Positions 10,360 to 22,904 of a stretch of 64,000 nucleotides of DNA are shown here, piece by piece; position 1 is the stretch's first letter, and the number at the start of each line of letters is the position of its first letter. The translations under genes and the position numbers were made by a program. The notes under the pieces are model-generated. The model was not told where the DNA came from and searched no databases. It saw only the letters and a program-made list of their open reading frames with translations. Source of the stretch: Stenopsyche tienmushanensis (taxonomy: Eukaryota > Arthropoda > Insecta > Trichoptera > Stenopsychidae); the NCBI GenBank assembly GCA_008973525.1, contig WACJ01000503.1:62001-126000 (forward strand). The letters are read 5' to 3'.

Positions 10360-12585
10360 ATCATCGAATCTATAGAAACCTCCAGTTTTAGGAAAATCCT
10401 GGTTCTAAAAACCTGATTATTGACCATGATATTGTTAATTAATAATAGTAAAAAATTATTTAAATTTAAAAAAAATAGTATCACAATGCTTACTTTCTGA
10501 TTGTAATAAAAAATGGTGTTTCCTGAACCGTGTCTCGATACAAACAGACCGTGTATGGGTAAGTCTTAAAAATGTTATTACTTTCTGGTTCTTCTAATAT
10601 ACATTTTCATGCAAAAATATTTTCTGTGTTTAATTGAAAATGACAAAAATAAAAAGAACGTCAATGATCGATAATCTTTATAATTTAAAACCCATTATAT
10701 AATACAATAAGAATAAAATTGCATCATATAGTGATGATTTAAACAAAAAATACGTAGAAATAATGTAAAATTTTTCGGAACATATCTAAAAAAAATATTG
10801 ATTATTGATGATTTACTAAATAAAAAAATGTATAAATTCTTGTTTTTTATTCAATTAAGTGTTTTTAAAATAGTTTTTTTTTCGAAATAGTGACTGTAAA
10901 TACTATAACGTATCGGATTCAATTCGAATTTTTTTTACGGACGTCTATTGACGTTTTATTTTGTAGTAACGATGACACGTTGTAATATGAAATGATATGA
11001 CAATAACTCCAGTCTATGGAAATCCGTGTAATTTTTTAACATATAGCTCTAATCGATTGTTTTTAAAATATCACTTAATTGCGCGGAATACGTGGTATAA
11101 GATTTAAAATGGCGAAATATCAACCAAGGATATTGATCGAATAATTTTTAGATTCGCATTGACACATTTAATAATATTTTAAAATATTATGACATATCCA
11201 ACAACGAAATATTTAATAAAATTTGTCTCGTCACAACCATTTGCTTATTTATTTATTTTATTCTTTATAAAATATTTTTTATTTAAAAATACTTATATTT
11301 ACAAAATAAAATGTTGACATTTGAATATATGACAATAATTGTTGAATTCGCACCATTGTATTTTGTGATATTTTACATATTTATATGAATGTATTATGAG
11401 ATTTGTATATAAAATATGTGCTTGTATTTTAATAGAAGTACTTTATCGAATGATGCGCAAAATTAATTGGCTAAAATAATCCAAAATCTCCGAAAATAAA
11501 AACTTACAATCAAATACTAAAATATTGCTAGTTGGATATCGATTTTGAGCATCATTCGTTCTATTGACAAACTCTTGATTATCCCTATTAGAAATTATAG
11601 ACAATGGATATAGTATAAAGTATCTATATAATTAAGAAAACGAGAGCTTATTTTAAAATAAAACCAAGAATATATATTATTTAGTGGATATATTTCGATT
11701 CAAAATAAATGTGGGATCACGATCTATCTAAAGATCGATACCAAAAACATCATGATCCCCAAAGTATTTCCTCGATGATTTTTTTTTATTCAACATCCTT
11801 TAATTGCTATAAATTATACCCATATATTGAAAATATGATTTTAGATAATTCAATAATACGTGTATTCCACTTACAATTTTTATGAGCCAAACAAGCTCTT
11901 TCCTTCTAAACATTGTAAGAGCATGATCGAATATTGATTTAATTAATCATTTTAAATCACTAAAGTATTAAATAAATTAATTTAGAAGGAAAGGGCTTAA
12001 CGATATTTTCCAAATTAAAATTTTTTGACGGATGATCTAGAGTTTAAGGTATACTCGTAAATCGAATATACAAATAATTTTTAAAAAATGTCTTCCGTTG
12101 TGTTATAAAAATATCGATAGGTATATTATAATTGTAAATTTTTATTATATTTATCAAAAAAATGTAATCTAGGAATTTAATGGTCATGTTTCATTTCCCA
12201 AATGTGAAATTTCTTGCAAAGAAAACAATAATGAATATGGAAACGACATCTCAAATTAACTAGATGATAATTTTTGTCAATCTGTATAATTTACGCTTTG
12301 AAACTATGTTTTATTTATTGAAATGCTGCATTTGTGTATAATTTTATATTAAATAGAACATAAGGTAATGTTTGTATCTTACATTAAAAAGAAGTGTATA
12401 AAGCAATCAAACATAATCAGAATAAAACATACTTGTTGTATCATGTTACTCGTTAACTGTTATGTATTCCGAATATGATGACAATAAATTAAAACAATAT
12501 GGTTTTTGTGTTTTATAATATAAATTTATGACCAATGATCGAATTTAGATGATTTTCGTAGAGTACAATGCATACGCACTTTTAT
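10360..12585. other. A+T-rich intergenic DNA
   Basis: No coding region or known element is recognised apart from the inverted repeat at 11894-11997. Confidence 0.5.
11894..11997. repeat. Short inverted repeat, 17-bp arms
   Basis: AGCTCTTTCCTTCTAAA at 11894-11910 is matched by its reverse complement with one mismatch at 11981-11997, around a 70-bp A+T-rich loop. It may be a tiny MITE remnant. Confidence 0.5.
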
Positions 12586-12589
12586 TATG

Positions 12590-12720
12590 AAGGTTCGGGT
12601 TCAAATCCAGATTGTGGAAAATATTTTCACTCTGTCTATAAATTTGAGAGATTATAAAAAAATTATATAAGAAAATATTTATATTTACACTTGATTTCCT
12701 GGATCTGAAAAGTTAAATGG
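12590..12720 (+). repeat. SINE-like copy with tRNA-type B box
   Basis: GGTTCGGGTTCAAATCCAGA carries a good RNA polymerase III B box (GGTTCAAATCC). It is followed by TTGTGGAAAATATTTTC, which also appears reversed at about 60650. Copies of the same family lie on the opposite strand at about 43990, 60545 and 62783. No cloverleaf tRNA can be drawn. Confidence 0.5.
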
Positions 12721-13659
12721 TGAGGCGATTAACCCTTATATCAATTATTGTTTCTATTACCTTCCGTCAATGAAAGTGGCCTGGCTAGAATCTCATAAAT
12801 TTTATATGGATATGGATGAAATAAATTACACATTTTTTAGTTTTTCTGAGCTTTGATTTGATTTGAAAGTTTATCACTCATTTACGCTTTTAGGGCATGT
12901 TTAAAATGTAAAGATATGCTCCTGAGAAACTGACTCCTTGCATTTCCTACACACAAATCGGAGGTTTCACCCTATAGAAAGTTTTGAAATAGTTGTTAGC
13001 AATAAGCGTCCTCCTACTTCCTTTTTCCTTACCAGTTAATTCCAGTAGTACCTTTTCACCTAAGTTGACTGCTCCTTGGCACCCTTTTTCTTTTCCAGTA
13101 TACAGGATACTTTTAGAAGGATATCAATTTCCAGAATCACAAATCCATTATCTGGTTTTTTACAGACGTATGCTGCAAAAAAAACCACTAGCATAGGTTA
13201 AAAAATATACCAAATATCATTTTTTCCAAACATATGATGCGAAAGAATTTTTTACTACATATGCAAAAATGCAGGTCAATATGAGAAATATGATAAAATA
13301 TTTTAAGGATCGAAAGGGTTAAAAAATCTTTATGGAACGTGAAGGAATAATGATTTCTCATAAAAATTCTACAACTCCAGACTACTACAAATATCTTTTT
13401 TTTCTCGAAACACAAGAATCCTGAACTTTTTTTAAAAACTCTTAATTCTGTAAAACTCTTCAATAAACAAAGTCAGGGGGATTTAGTAAGATCTAAACAT
13501 AGCTACTATTAAAAAAAAAACCAAAAGCAAAATAGTCTGACCAGACCATCTTATTGACAGAAAGGTTAGTAAAGTCATACTGGGTTGCCTATAAAATATT
13601 GATTTTGTAACAATTATTAAACTATCTATAAAAAAATAATGATCATTTCGCAACTAGAT

Positions 13660-13900
13660 CATAAATCCTCTTCTCCTTGAAACTCCTATTCAAGTAATAA
13701 TATCCTAAGTTAACTACGTGTGGAAGCCAATGAAAAACTATGGAACAATCTATTGCATGTATTGTACAAAGTTTGCCAAGCTCTGAGGATATTCTGCGAG
13801 ACACGGAGAAGCGAGATCACCCCTAATTCACATAAAAAAGTACACATTTTGTATTCCATAAAAAGCCTATATTTTATAATTAATATATCTTAAGAAGAAG
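13660..13900 (+). repeat. Possible dispersed repeat with AAG tail
   Basis: A block with ACTACGTGTGGAAGCCAATG resembles ACACATGTGGAAAGCAAATG near 39718. Both regions end in a TTAAGAAGAAGAA tail (near 13890 and 40311). This suggests two decayed copies of one retroposon family; the rest of the alignment is weak by eye. Confidence 0.35.
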
Positions 13901-13901
13901 A

Positions 13902-14019
13902 ACACTTGGGCCTCGTCAACACTATCATTATACAACACGCTTGATGAATTGTGGCATATTTTTGTACAACACGACGTTTTTATGGAAACAAATGACCATG
14001 TTATACGAGGCCAAAGTGT
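13902..14019. repeat. 118-bp inverted-repeat unit
   Basis: The ends are ACACTTGGGCCTCGT and, reversed, ACACTTTGGCCTCGT, 15 bp with one mismatch. Inside, TACAACACG occurs twice (with TATACAACACGCTT and TGTACAACACGACG contexts). No target duplication is obvious. It is probably a miniature element or a fragment of one. Confidence 0.5.
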
Positions 14020-14959
14020 GTGTAGTTTATGTCTCCGTGAAAACATCTATATAATATTATTAGTTTTACATATGGATAATTAGAGGTAGTTTTCAAATAA
14101 CACGATCAATAAGTTAAAAAGAAAGTAGTAGTACCAGGACATTACACTAAGATGAAAAACTGAGTTAGGCTCCAAAATTTAATAGAATACATAATTCTGT
14201 TTATATCTAAGAAAAATATATTTATTCAATAACGATCACACGAAATTTTTTAACAAAGACGTGATGATATTTTTTTATTATATGTTTTATTTTGTGTGTA
14301 ATAGTTTTATCCATGATTACGCCTTAAAAAATAAATAAAATTGGTTTATGTTTCATGATTTTATTTTACGTATGCGTCAATTTTTGCGTTGTATTTTTAG
14401 TAAGAACTTGCAAATTTTGGCATAGTACAGAAACAGTTACAATCTATGTTGAGTATAAACATATCAATTTACACTCGACATAGAACCCATCGGAATAACA
14501 TCGATGTCTGCATGTGAGACATAAGAACGCAAAGGACTAAAAATTGTTCATTATCTTAATAGATCCAATTCTTGTAACGATAGTATTTGTGTTGTAAAAC
14601 TTTTAACGTTATATGAGATAAAGTCTACATTAATACCCTGTTGATGAGATAAAACTACATTTATATATATTAAATATTTTTAATTACGTTAAAAACCGGG
14701 TGTTGGATCGAGTTTAGTAAATTTTAAAGTGATATATTAAGGGACTATTCTACTTTGCTGGACCTAAAAGTGATCCATTTTTTAATATATTTTTATGCAA
14801 GAAATATTATATATAGAACATTGATGTTTATTATGTTGTTTATGCGATCTTTATTGAACATAAAAATATTTTTTAAAGTTTGACAAAGTATGGTAGTGAC
14901 AAAAGGGGAATCACGTATGTCGGTGCACGAGCGATGACATTCTTCAAAACAGAAGCTCT

Positions 14960-15500
14960 AAGTCCTGGATAGGTGATTTACAGCAAAAAAGATGCTAGAA
15001 GCATAAAGGGTACCTTTAATTTCTTCAAAAAAGTCTTCTTTAGCTGATCACTCTAATCTTCAGGTCAATCTTGCCTTTTTTGATGCTGCGGAATGTGCAG
15101 CGTCAGCTTTTTCCACACGCCAATTGTAATACCCGTCATTTCCATCATTTGCAGTAAGAAGATGATATCTTCGTTGAAAATACACGCGGCAATAAAAGTT
15201 GCCAGTTCGATAGTTTTTTTAGAAACTTACATTTTTATTTTGAGTATGTCCGTCCAAACAGCGTTGAAACAGATAGTCTAACAACAGATCTAAATATATA
15301 GGACGAAGGAGTTTCTGAAATTCAGTTGCATTTGGTTGTTCTTGTTTTGAAACCATGTGATTTGAAGGTTTTCGCATTCCCGTTGCTTATGTAGTCGACA
15401 TATTTTAATACCGTGAAGCTCCTCGGATTGTGTATTCATTTCGATAATACTTTTTTTCCGACGACATGTTTCCAGCACTTCCATGTGTGCTTATCTATAT
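14960..15500 (-). mobile_element. Mutator-like (MULE-type) transposase relic, frameshifted
   Basis: Read on - across frame changes, pieces follow the order of a transposase family common in arthropod genomes. A region with HGIKYVDYISNGNAKTF stands where the family usually has a GDGDAKTF-like motif. Further on comes SKKTIELATFIAACIFNED, then MMEMTGITIG, and a C-terminal part with AASKKARL and FFEEIKGTLY. The middle (the Asn-rich NNNES region) is missing. Both aspartates of the GDGD-like motif read as asparagine. Naming it Mutator-like rests on recall of the family, not on a search. Confidence 0.6.
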
Positions 15501-18500
15501 GGCTAGGTTGCTCATATTTTTCGTAAATTAAAATTTCTTGTTTTAAAGATTTTGCACCTCGGTTTTAACTTTGAAAATCATCCCTTATTCTTCGAGCTTA
15601 CAATCGTACTGAGGAAGCTTCTTGAGACAGTTATAGACCGTAATAGATATTTTACTAGACAATAAGTATTTTCGATGAATATAGACAATATAAATTTGAA
15701 ATTTACGAAAAGTATTCTTAAACATTGACTTTTTCTGATACATGATTTTTTTTAACCAACAATGTAGAAACGTACCTTAAAGATTCAAATTATACCTTGT
15801 TCCGATGTTTCGAACCTCTTGTCTGGCTCATGGATACGCGTTACTCTTAAAAAATCTATTTATATATATATGATTATAGATTTTTAGCAGGATTATTGAA
15901 ATTTGCAGATCGTATGATGCAATGGATATTATATGATATCGTGTTCCTTGTATGTATAAAGAGAATCATTTTCTCTGATTAAAGAATAGCTTTAATTTCA
16001 AAAACGTTAAAAATAATGTGTTTCTGAGCTCCAACTACAGGGATATGTCCCTATGCGATCTAATTATAAATTATTTATTGGGGCTCAAATTGATCGAACA
16101 TTACCTCTTATAAGCTTGTGATACTGCTAAGGATTATGCAAAGGTATTATTTATTAATACTAGCAGATCTGAGCAATTTAATCCTTCTTATGATAACGGT
16201 CCATTAGTTTAATTTAAATTTTAAAAATTATATACAATTGGGAAGTATTGTCAGACATTTTCGATATAATATGAATTAAATTTGACTATTGTGTTTACAG
16301 TGTTATTTTGTAGTCATTATGGATTCACATTATTCTGGCAAGAGAACTATCTGATGAATTTAAATATGCTAGAATAACGAAGGCAGAAAAATTTTATGAG
16401 CCTCCGTAATTGGAGAATAAGGATGAAAGTAGATGAAAACCTCGAATTTGAATATTTTTTATTTGGACGAAATTATTTGAAGAAAACACAATGTACATTT
16501 GATAACAAATCATCAAATTTGTTTCATTACAAAAAAGTATCAAACTAACTCTTTTTTTTTGGGTTATCTTAAGTCAATCTTCAAAGTTATTTTTAGTAAT
16601 ATATGAAATCACATATTTTAGAAATTCATTACTGAATACCAGAAAGTAGCTTTATTTTGGATTTTACTTTTAATAATCGTTTGGACTCATAAGAATAATT
16701 TTATGAAAAATTGGAAATAAATAAGATATTAATATTTATGGTCGAGCGAGCTTTAATTGAAAACTGATCTGATACGACAGCTACGTGCAAGTCTTTTAAC
16801 ACATGTTATAAAAATAATTCCAGAAACATAACACAAAGGGATACTATTGTTTTTTTTTTGTAATATAATAATGCAATGATATGGTTGTAGAAAAAAAAAT
16901 AACCAATTGAAAGAAAAAACAGAATAGATATGTACAGAATGATTAACCATCTACGGATACCAATGATGACTTGGATGTAAATGGAAATGGAAATCTGGCA
17001 ATAAAAAAATGTTGTTTTTGGATCAGAATGAAACTTAGTGCTGAAATCGTTAAATTAATAATACAAACCAAAATACCAAATCATTTTCATAATAGAGACA
17101 TCAGTATATTTCACTCCCCAACTGTATAGAAGACATGGAGATAGTACCTGTAACGATGGAATTTTCCCGCTCAAAACGAAACTTATGAGAGCCCTATCGT
17201 ATATAAGGGAATAGCTTAGGAAGCTCAACGTTCTCCCTTATATTATAGTAAAAAGAAAGAACTGTATAGAGACGCAATAATTCTTAATAAAAGTGGTTTT
17301 CATCATCATTACGTAATGTAAGTATGTTCCCCCTGCTGACATTTCAATGAATTGAGAACCCGGTAGTAATCCATAACATCTAAAGCCCCTCCCATCTAAT
17401 GCATCTTATGACATTTTAATCACATATTTCAACGAAAAAATACATCCATCATTTTTAATTAAGTTTTCCATTGACATTTTCAATTAAAAAAATGTGTTTC
17501 AATTTTTCGTCCGATCAGTACATGCTTTTAAACAAGACTAGTATCGATCTTAAGTGAAAATTTTAAGGCACTTAAAGTTGCTTTAAAATTACGCAAATGC
17601 ACGGGATGGTGAATCCCCAACTTATGTCAGTTTTATAAATTAGTAAATATATTATTTTTATAATATGTTACATCCTGAACTCTTAAAAACCCAAGTTACA
17701 AATCCAGATTATAGTATTTTATTTTCAAATTTAGGATATTTTACCTCAATAAGTTCGTAGGATGAAAATATTATTATATTAACAATTAGTAATAATACAT
17801 TGCTACTAATTCATATCTTAGAATCCTTATTCAAACAATTGTATCCTGATGTAATCAGCAATGGAAAACCAACACTTCAAAAGGGGCTTTATCTGGGCAT
17901 AAACTAATAAACAATACCTATTTTCAATAATATATGTGACAACTTAAAACACAAATATGACATTTTAAACATTACTGATGTTTGAATCACATTTAAAAAG
18001 ACGTCTAGACAAAAATATCGTCTTATTCAAAACTTAATTTGAAGTAAATTTGAAAATTCGCGTGTACATCAGCATAAATGGGAGACGAATGACCGTTATT
18101 TCAAGAGAGCTGAAAATTTCATGTGCGCGGTTATAATATGCTGGTTCTATGAAATGAATTTTTAATATTTACTTTTAGTTGGATCATACTCAGTCAGCTA
18201 ATTTTTTACTGAGAAACGGAATAAATCCTAATTTTCGAAGCGCATACTTCGCAAGCTCGACCTAAGTGTGTTTTTAAAACCCTTGTGTGTGTAATGGTGT
18301 AATATAATATTAAATATTGTATCTTATTCCTAGCGAAATTAATCTTTTTTTCGAGTGAATTCATACTCTCTTGGCAAATTAACATTAAAATAATTTGAGG
18401 CACTTCTAATGCTTTTTGCCGAGACCTCGACGAAGTTTCGAGAAAAGGTCGCATAATCACAAATATATGAAATTTTCCTTAAATCAACAAAACGGATTAA

Positions 18501-19845
18501 TGTAATGGTTTTGTACGCAGAAGGAGTCGCAACATTTACATATGCGATCGGAATTTTGCACTCATTTCTACAAAGCTAATTTTTATGTATGTTGCTGTTT
18601 ATCTATATATATATATTGTGTCTTATTAAATGATAGATTTGGTTCACATCCAACATCAAAATAGTATAAAACGGGCATTTAATTAATTATTACTGAAATA
18701 GACAAGCTTTGAGTTTAATTAAATCTCCGCTATCCAATTGCTATTTTCACAATTAAAACTAAACATTGGATCGGGTTTCAAATAAATTAAAAAATCAGGC
18801 CTTAATGAGCAGAATGTCAAAGAATAAAAATAAATCTGCTAAAGAGACTATCCATTCGGAGTTCCGCATTTGATACACTCAGATAGAATATCCTAGGGTT
18901 AAAGATCGCTTTATCACTCGCGCCTCTTCCTTTCTTTTAATCTAATTTAAAACTTTTCCAACCACTTTGCGCTTGTTTTATAAGTTTGATTGTATCAAAC
19001 GGCTCTTATATATCGAAGGGAGCTTTTTTTCATTGTTTTGAATGAATTCGATAAAACTTCGCGGAATACTTAAGTGGGATATAAATTATGTAGCGGCTGA
19101 TTCATATCAACCATTTGCGTAATTCAAATATAAGACTTGCTACACGCCAACACGTTGCTGAAAATATCGATAATTCAAGTAAAAAAGTTCGAGGATAAGA
19201 ATTCGTATACAGATACAGGATAAGAACAAGGACGTGGAAGATAATCCTTCAGGTTTTTTTTATATTTGCATACGATATAGGATAACTATTTCTTTAAACT
19301 TTTCATACATATTTTCTAAAAACAATTTAAATAAAGAAATCTTTAAAATTAAACAATTTAATGAAAATGCGTTAATCCTTAAAAGTCCTTCAAACATATT
19401 ATACATACACATTAAAAATACAATTACAGGAATATTTGATTTTATATTTTATACAATATAATCGTACGATGGTATAATTGTAGCATAAATTATTGAATTG
19501 GCCATGTAAACAGCAATATACATGTTCCGACTACTAAAAGCGAAAAATTTGACATTTCTTATGGTTAAACTTGTAATAGAAATATAAAATATTTCTTTGT
19601 ATAGAAAACGAATATGGACCATATTTTATCATCATAATTCATCTTTTAATAATACTCAATGTGGTCATTTGGTTCTAATTGTTAATACAAATAACTCAAG
19701 GGTTCGACAGCCATATTTTAACAAACAAAAAAACTAACACAATCTGAAAAATCTTGAAAGTTGAGAATCAATTGAAAAGGAATTAGTATCTGATGAGGTA
19801 TTGATTTATTTAATGTCGATTATTTGAAGATATTAAAAATATTTG
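15500..19845. other. Intergenic DNA, no gene seen
   Basis: Strongly A+T-rich. Frames at 16753-16950, 18206-18460 and 19234-19461 look random and lack known motifs. No element ends were recognised. Confidence 0.5.
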
Positions 19846-19849
19846 AAGG

Positions 19850-20790
19850 CAAAATCTTACGTGGCAACTCTTTGGGCACAAAACATTTTTCTCCTCCACA
19901 TGATCATTTCGGAAAATTTAATTTGTAGAGTCGACAATGAGACTAATTCTTCTTCTTCGGCGTATGAAAATTCAAAATTCGATGTATTAATCGTTGCAAA
20001 TGAATTTCATATCTCGTAATAATTTTCTATATTTAAGGAAGGAAAATAATGTGCAATATTTTCTTCCAATAAAGTTAAATGTTCTATTATTGCGGAAATA
20101 ATTCTCTCGAAATGTTTTCCTTAGTGAACGAAACATATCTATTTTTTTCTATTATTCGATTTTTCCAAAGAGTTATTTTTTCCGAAATCCTGCCATTTGG
20201 TCAATGAATGTCAATTTTTTCCTTGAATGCTTGTGTTAACTTTATTTAAGTAATTAAAATTATCTGCTAAATATGCCACTTTAGTACACCAATCATTATT
20301 TTGAAGACGTTTTACAAAAACCACCCATACCTTCATTTCGAAATAAAAATTAGCAACTCATTCTTAAATTCTATGAATCGACATTAAACTTTAGCCCTCG
20401 ATAACCACCTGACTTCAATGTGAAAAAGCAAACACTCGTGACTTAGCTTCCATAGAAATGCAAATATTTTTAAACAGGCGTGTTTTTTAAGGTCTCGATA
20501 TAATGAAATTCACCATATTTACAACTTGACCTAGTATAGGTTTTAGTGCTGCTGGTAATGTTTTCCAAACTAAAGATTCTCTATGCAAAAAACAGCGCGT
20601 ACTTATAATATTAGGATTTATTGTCTTTGCAAGGGTAACAAATCCTTTGATTGAGCCTACCATTGAAGAAGCACCATTTGTGCAAATTCCTACACATAAC
20701 TACCATGATATTTTAAATTGTTCTAAATATGAATCAAAAACATCTTGTCCTGTCGTATGCTAGGTAAGTTCTTTGCAACATAGATATTGA
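19850..20790 (-). mobile_element. hAT transposase relic of the ZBED5-like group
   Basis: Conceptual translation on -, with stops and frame changes, gives fragments in the right order: VGICTNGASSMVGSIKGF, then STRCFLHRESLVWKTLP, then NDWCTKVAYLADNFNYLN with SIQGKN, then HYFPSLNIENY and a later EEEELVSLST segment. These match hAT transposases of the type domesticated as ZBED5. The BED finger and the C-terminal dimerisation end are not clear. No terminal repeats were located. This is a dead copy. Confidence 0.8.
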
Positions 20791-20799
20791 TTAACTCTT

Positions 20800-22060
20800 T
20801 CGTTGAATTTCATAATTTCGCAGAATTTTCGTTTTTACCAATTTTTTCGCGAACCTCAGTTCTTTGAAATAGAAGAAACTTATATGGCGAGAAATGAATA
20901 GTTTTCTTACTTCAAGTTTAAAAAAATGCTGTTTACAAGGGATTAACATTATTTCATAGTATTTTGAAAATCCGACCTATACCTTCAATGGATATTTTTA
21001 TCTTGTAACCTTATCAATGTATGGAACATAACGATGATTGTTAAGGACTTAAAGAAGCAAGCTTTTTTTTCAGATAAACCCAAGGGAAGAATCATGTCAA
21101 ACGAGCGGATAAAGATTTTTCAAACAATCAAAATTTATGGACCATAATGCTTAAAGTTATTCATGTTTTATCCCAAAACGTTCATTATTTGTTGATAAAC
21201 AAGTTATAAAATTGACTTTGAAATATGAAAACATTCGGTTGATTTCTTCTCCAGAAATATAATCAGAATATTACGTATTCTTTAATTTAAATTATCGGTA
21301 CTGTAATTTATGATTTCAGTTTTATCGCTTTCAATTTTCCTAATCAAATTTTCGATATGCTTTACATTTATAATGAATGGTACATGACGTTTGTGGCGAA
21401 TTACAACTATAATTGCTTCGATCACTGGAAATGCGTGCACAAACTACTAGTTTTACATATTACGATGGTTCTACGTGAATAATAGATATGGAATATCATG
21501 TAATTTTATATCCAATTAAAATTATTAACTATAGCATCCGATAATCATCTTTTATAAAAGGCATTACATTTGTCCTAATAAATGTGACGATTTTACATTT
21601 ACGTAACGTAAATTCATTATAGATTGAATGATTTTGATAAGATAAAATTCTCTCCCGCCTATAATTTATCAGAAAATTGTCCCAGATGATAGGAAACTAC
21701 CATATGAAAAATAATATTTAGAAAATATGTATATCGTTTTGTGTGCGATTCGTATTTGAATTGTTATTTTTATTTTTCTAAGCAAATCAAATCCTTATTC
21801 TCAACTCCAAATATGAAGGTAAGGAGGTAGAAAAGGTGCTTGAGTTGTATGGCGTTTGTTATCTGAACGTGTATGCGAAGAAACGGTGTGTAAAAAATCT
21901 AACACCACTGATCTAAACGGACTCCATTATTGTAACAAAACATTGATTCAATATTCAATTATTATCATACGCACATTTGAAATTAGCCACTTATTTTACG
22001 AAAATAAACGAATAAGAAAGTACCGAGCGAAAATAGATCAAGTTAGTAAACAAAGATAAA
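20800..22060. other. Intergenic DNA, no gene seen
   Basis: Possibly includes the degraded 5' part of the hAT relic up to about 21170 (basic frame fragments on -). Otherwise nothing is recognisable. The open frame at 21856-22059 has no known motif. Confidence 0.4.
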
Positions 22061-22640
22061 ATCGCATTTGCGCATTTTACGTTAACCATGCATCGATCTA
22101 TTCATTTATAGTCGACAGCCACATTTGAATTGGGCAGTTAAATGTCAATTTGCGTCCGTGCTCTCCATGCAAATATTGCGGAGCGCAAAAGTAAGTTAAT
22201 TCCCATTTGGAATATAGAATTGTATAAGTAGAATGTGCGTACGCCGGGATAATCCGCGGATACGGTAGTTTCGGCGGAAATGATTGAATTTGGGCCCTCA
22301 TTTGAGCAGTGCTCGAAGGTAGAATTAATCCCTAATGAGGTATTTTTCGCGCATCCGTCCCACACATAAATGGTACGGAGTAAACGCAAGAACCTACCAC
22401 TCCACCGACAATGGGTTCGTTTACGCGCGGGCCCTCACAAATGTACCAATCACGGGCCACTTTATTAGATATAACTTCACCTTTCACATCCGACCAAATT
22501 CCACCCCCAAACCCGTGGCACGTTGCCCAAAACCTTGCACTCGGATCCCGTTCCTGGGATCACTCTTACGTGCATGCCTTTCCAAATTCTCCCCCGAATA
22601 AATTTCAAATATTTGATTAGGCATCATATGGCGCAATGTA
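22060..22640. other. Higher-G+C, apparently non-coding island
   Basis: This block contains complex, non-repetitive sequence open in several frames on both strands (for example 22335-22601 +, 22138-22389 -). No domain, splice pattern or repeat was recognised. It is a candidate conserved non-coding or regulatory block; this is inference from composition only. Confidence 0.25.
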
Positions 22641-22904
22641 ATATTAAATGAGCCCTAAAAAATCCTTAATTGACCAAAAGAATTTCTACTTCAAATGCGT
22701 GATAAACGTGAAACTTCTTAGCTCATAAGAAAAGTTGATTAAAGATTAAGCTGTGTTTGTGTAATATATAATAAAATAGACACACGTCTACTGGTTGCTT
22801 TATGCTACATAAATATGCGATACACGCGACGCATGCACTTAACGCAGCTTTCATGTATGCGAAAGAGACGGAGAGACTCCCTCTCTTTTCTTCCAACTGC
22901 CACT

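Larger units (their letters stand above)
12720..14955. other. Intergenic DNA, no gene seen
   Basis: Open frames at 12993-13196 and 13188-13463 show no domain. Contains a possible dispersed repeat at 13660-13900 and a 118-bp inverted-repeat unit at 13902-14019. Confidence 0.45.

Noticed and set aside
12600..12660. Possible tRNA gene at the GGTTCAAATCC box
   Set aside because: Only the B box is present; acceptor and anticodon stems cannot be formed, and related copies elsewhere indicate a SINE.
18600..18620. TA dinucleotide run
   Set aside because: Short simple repeat, ordinary for A+T-rich DNA.
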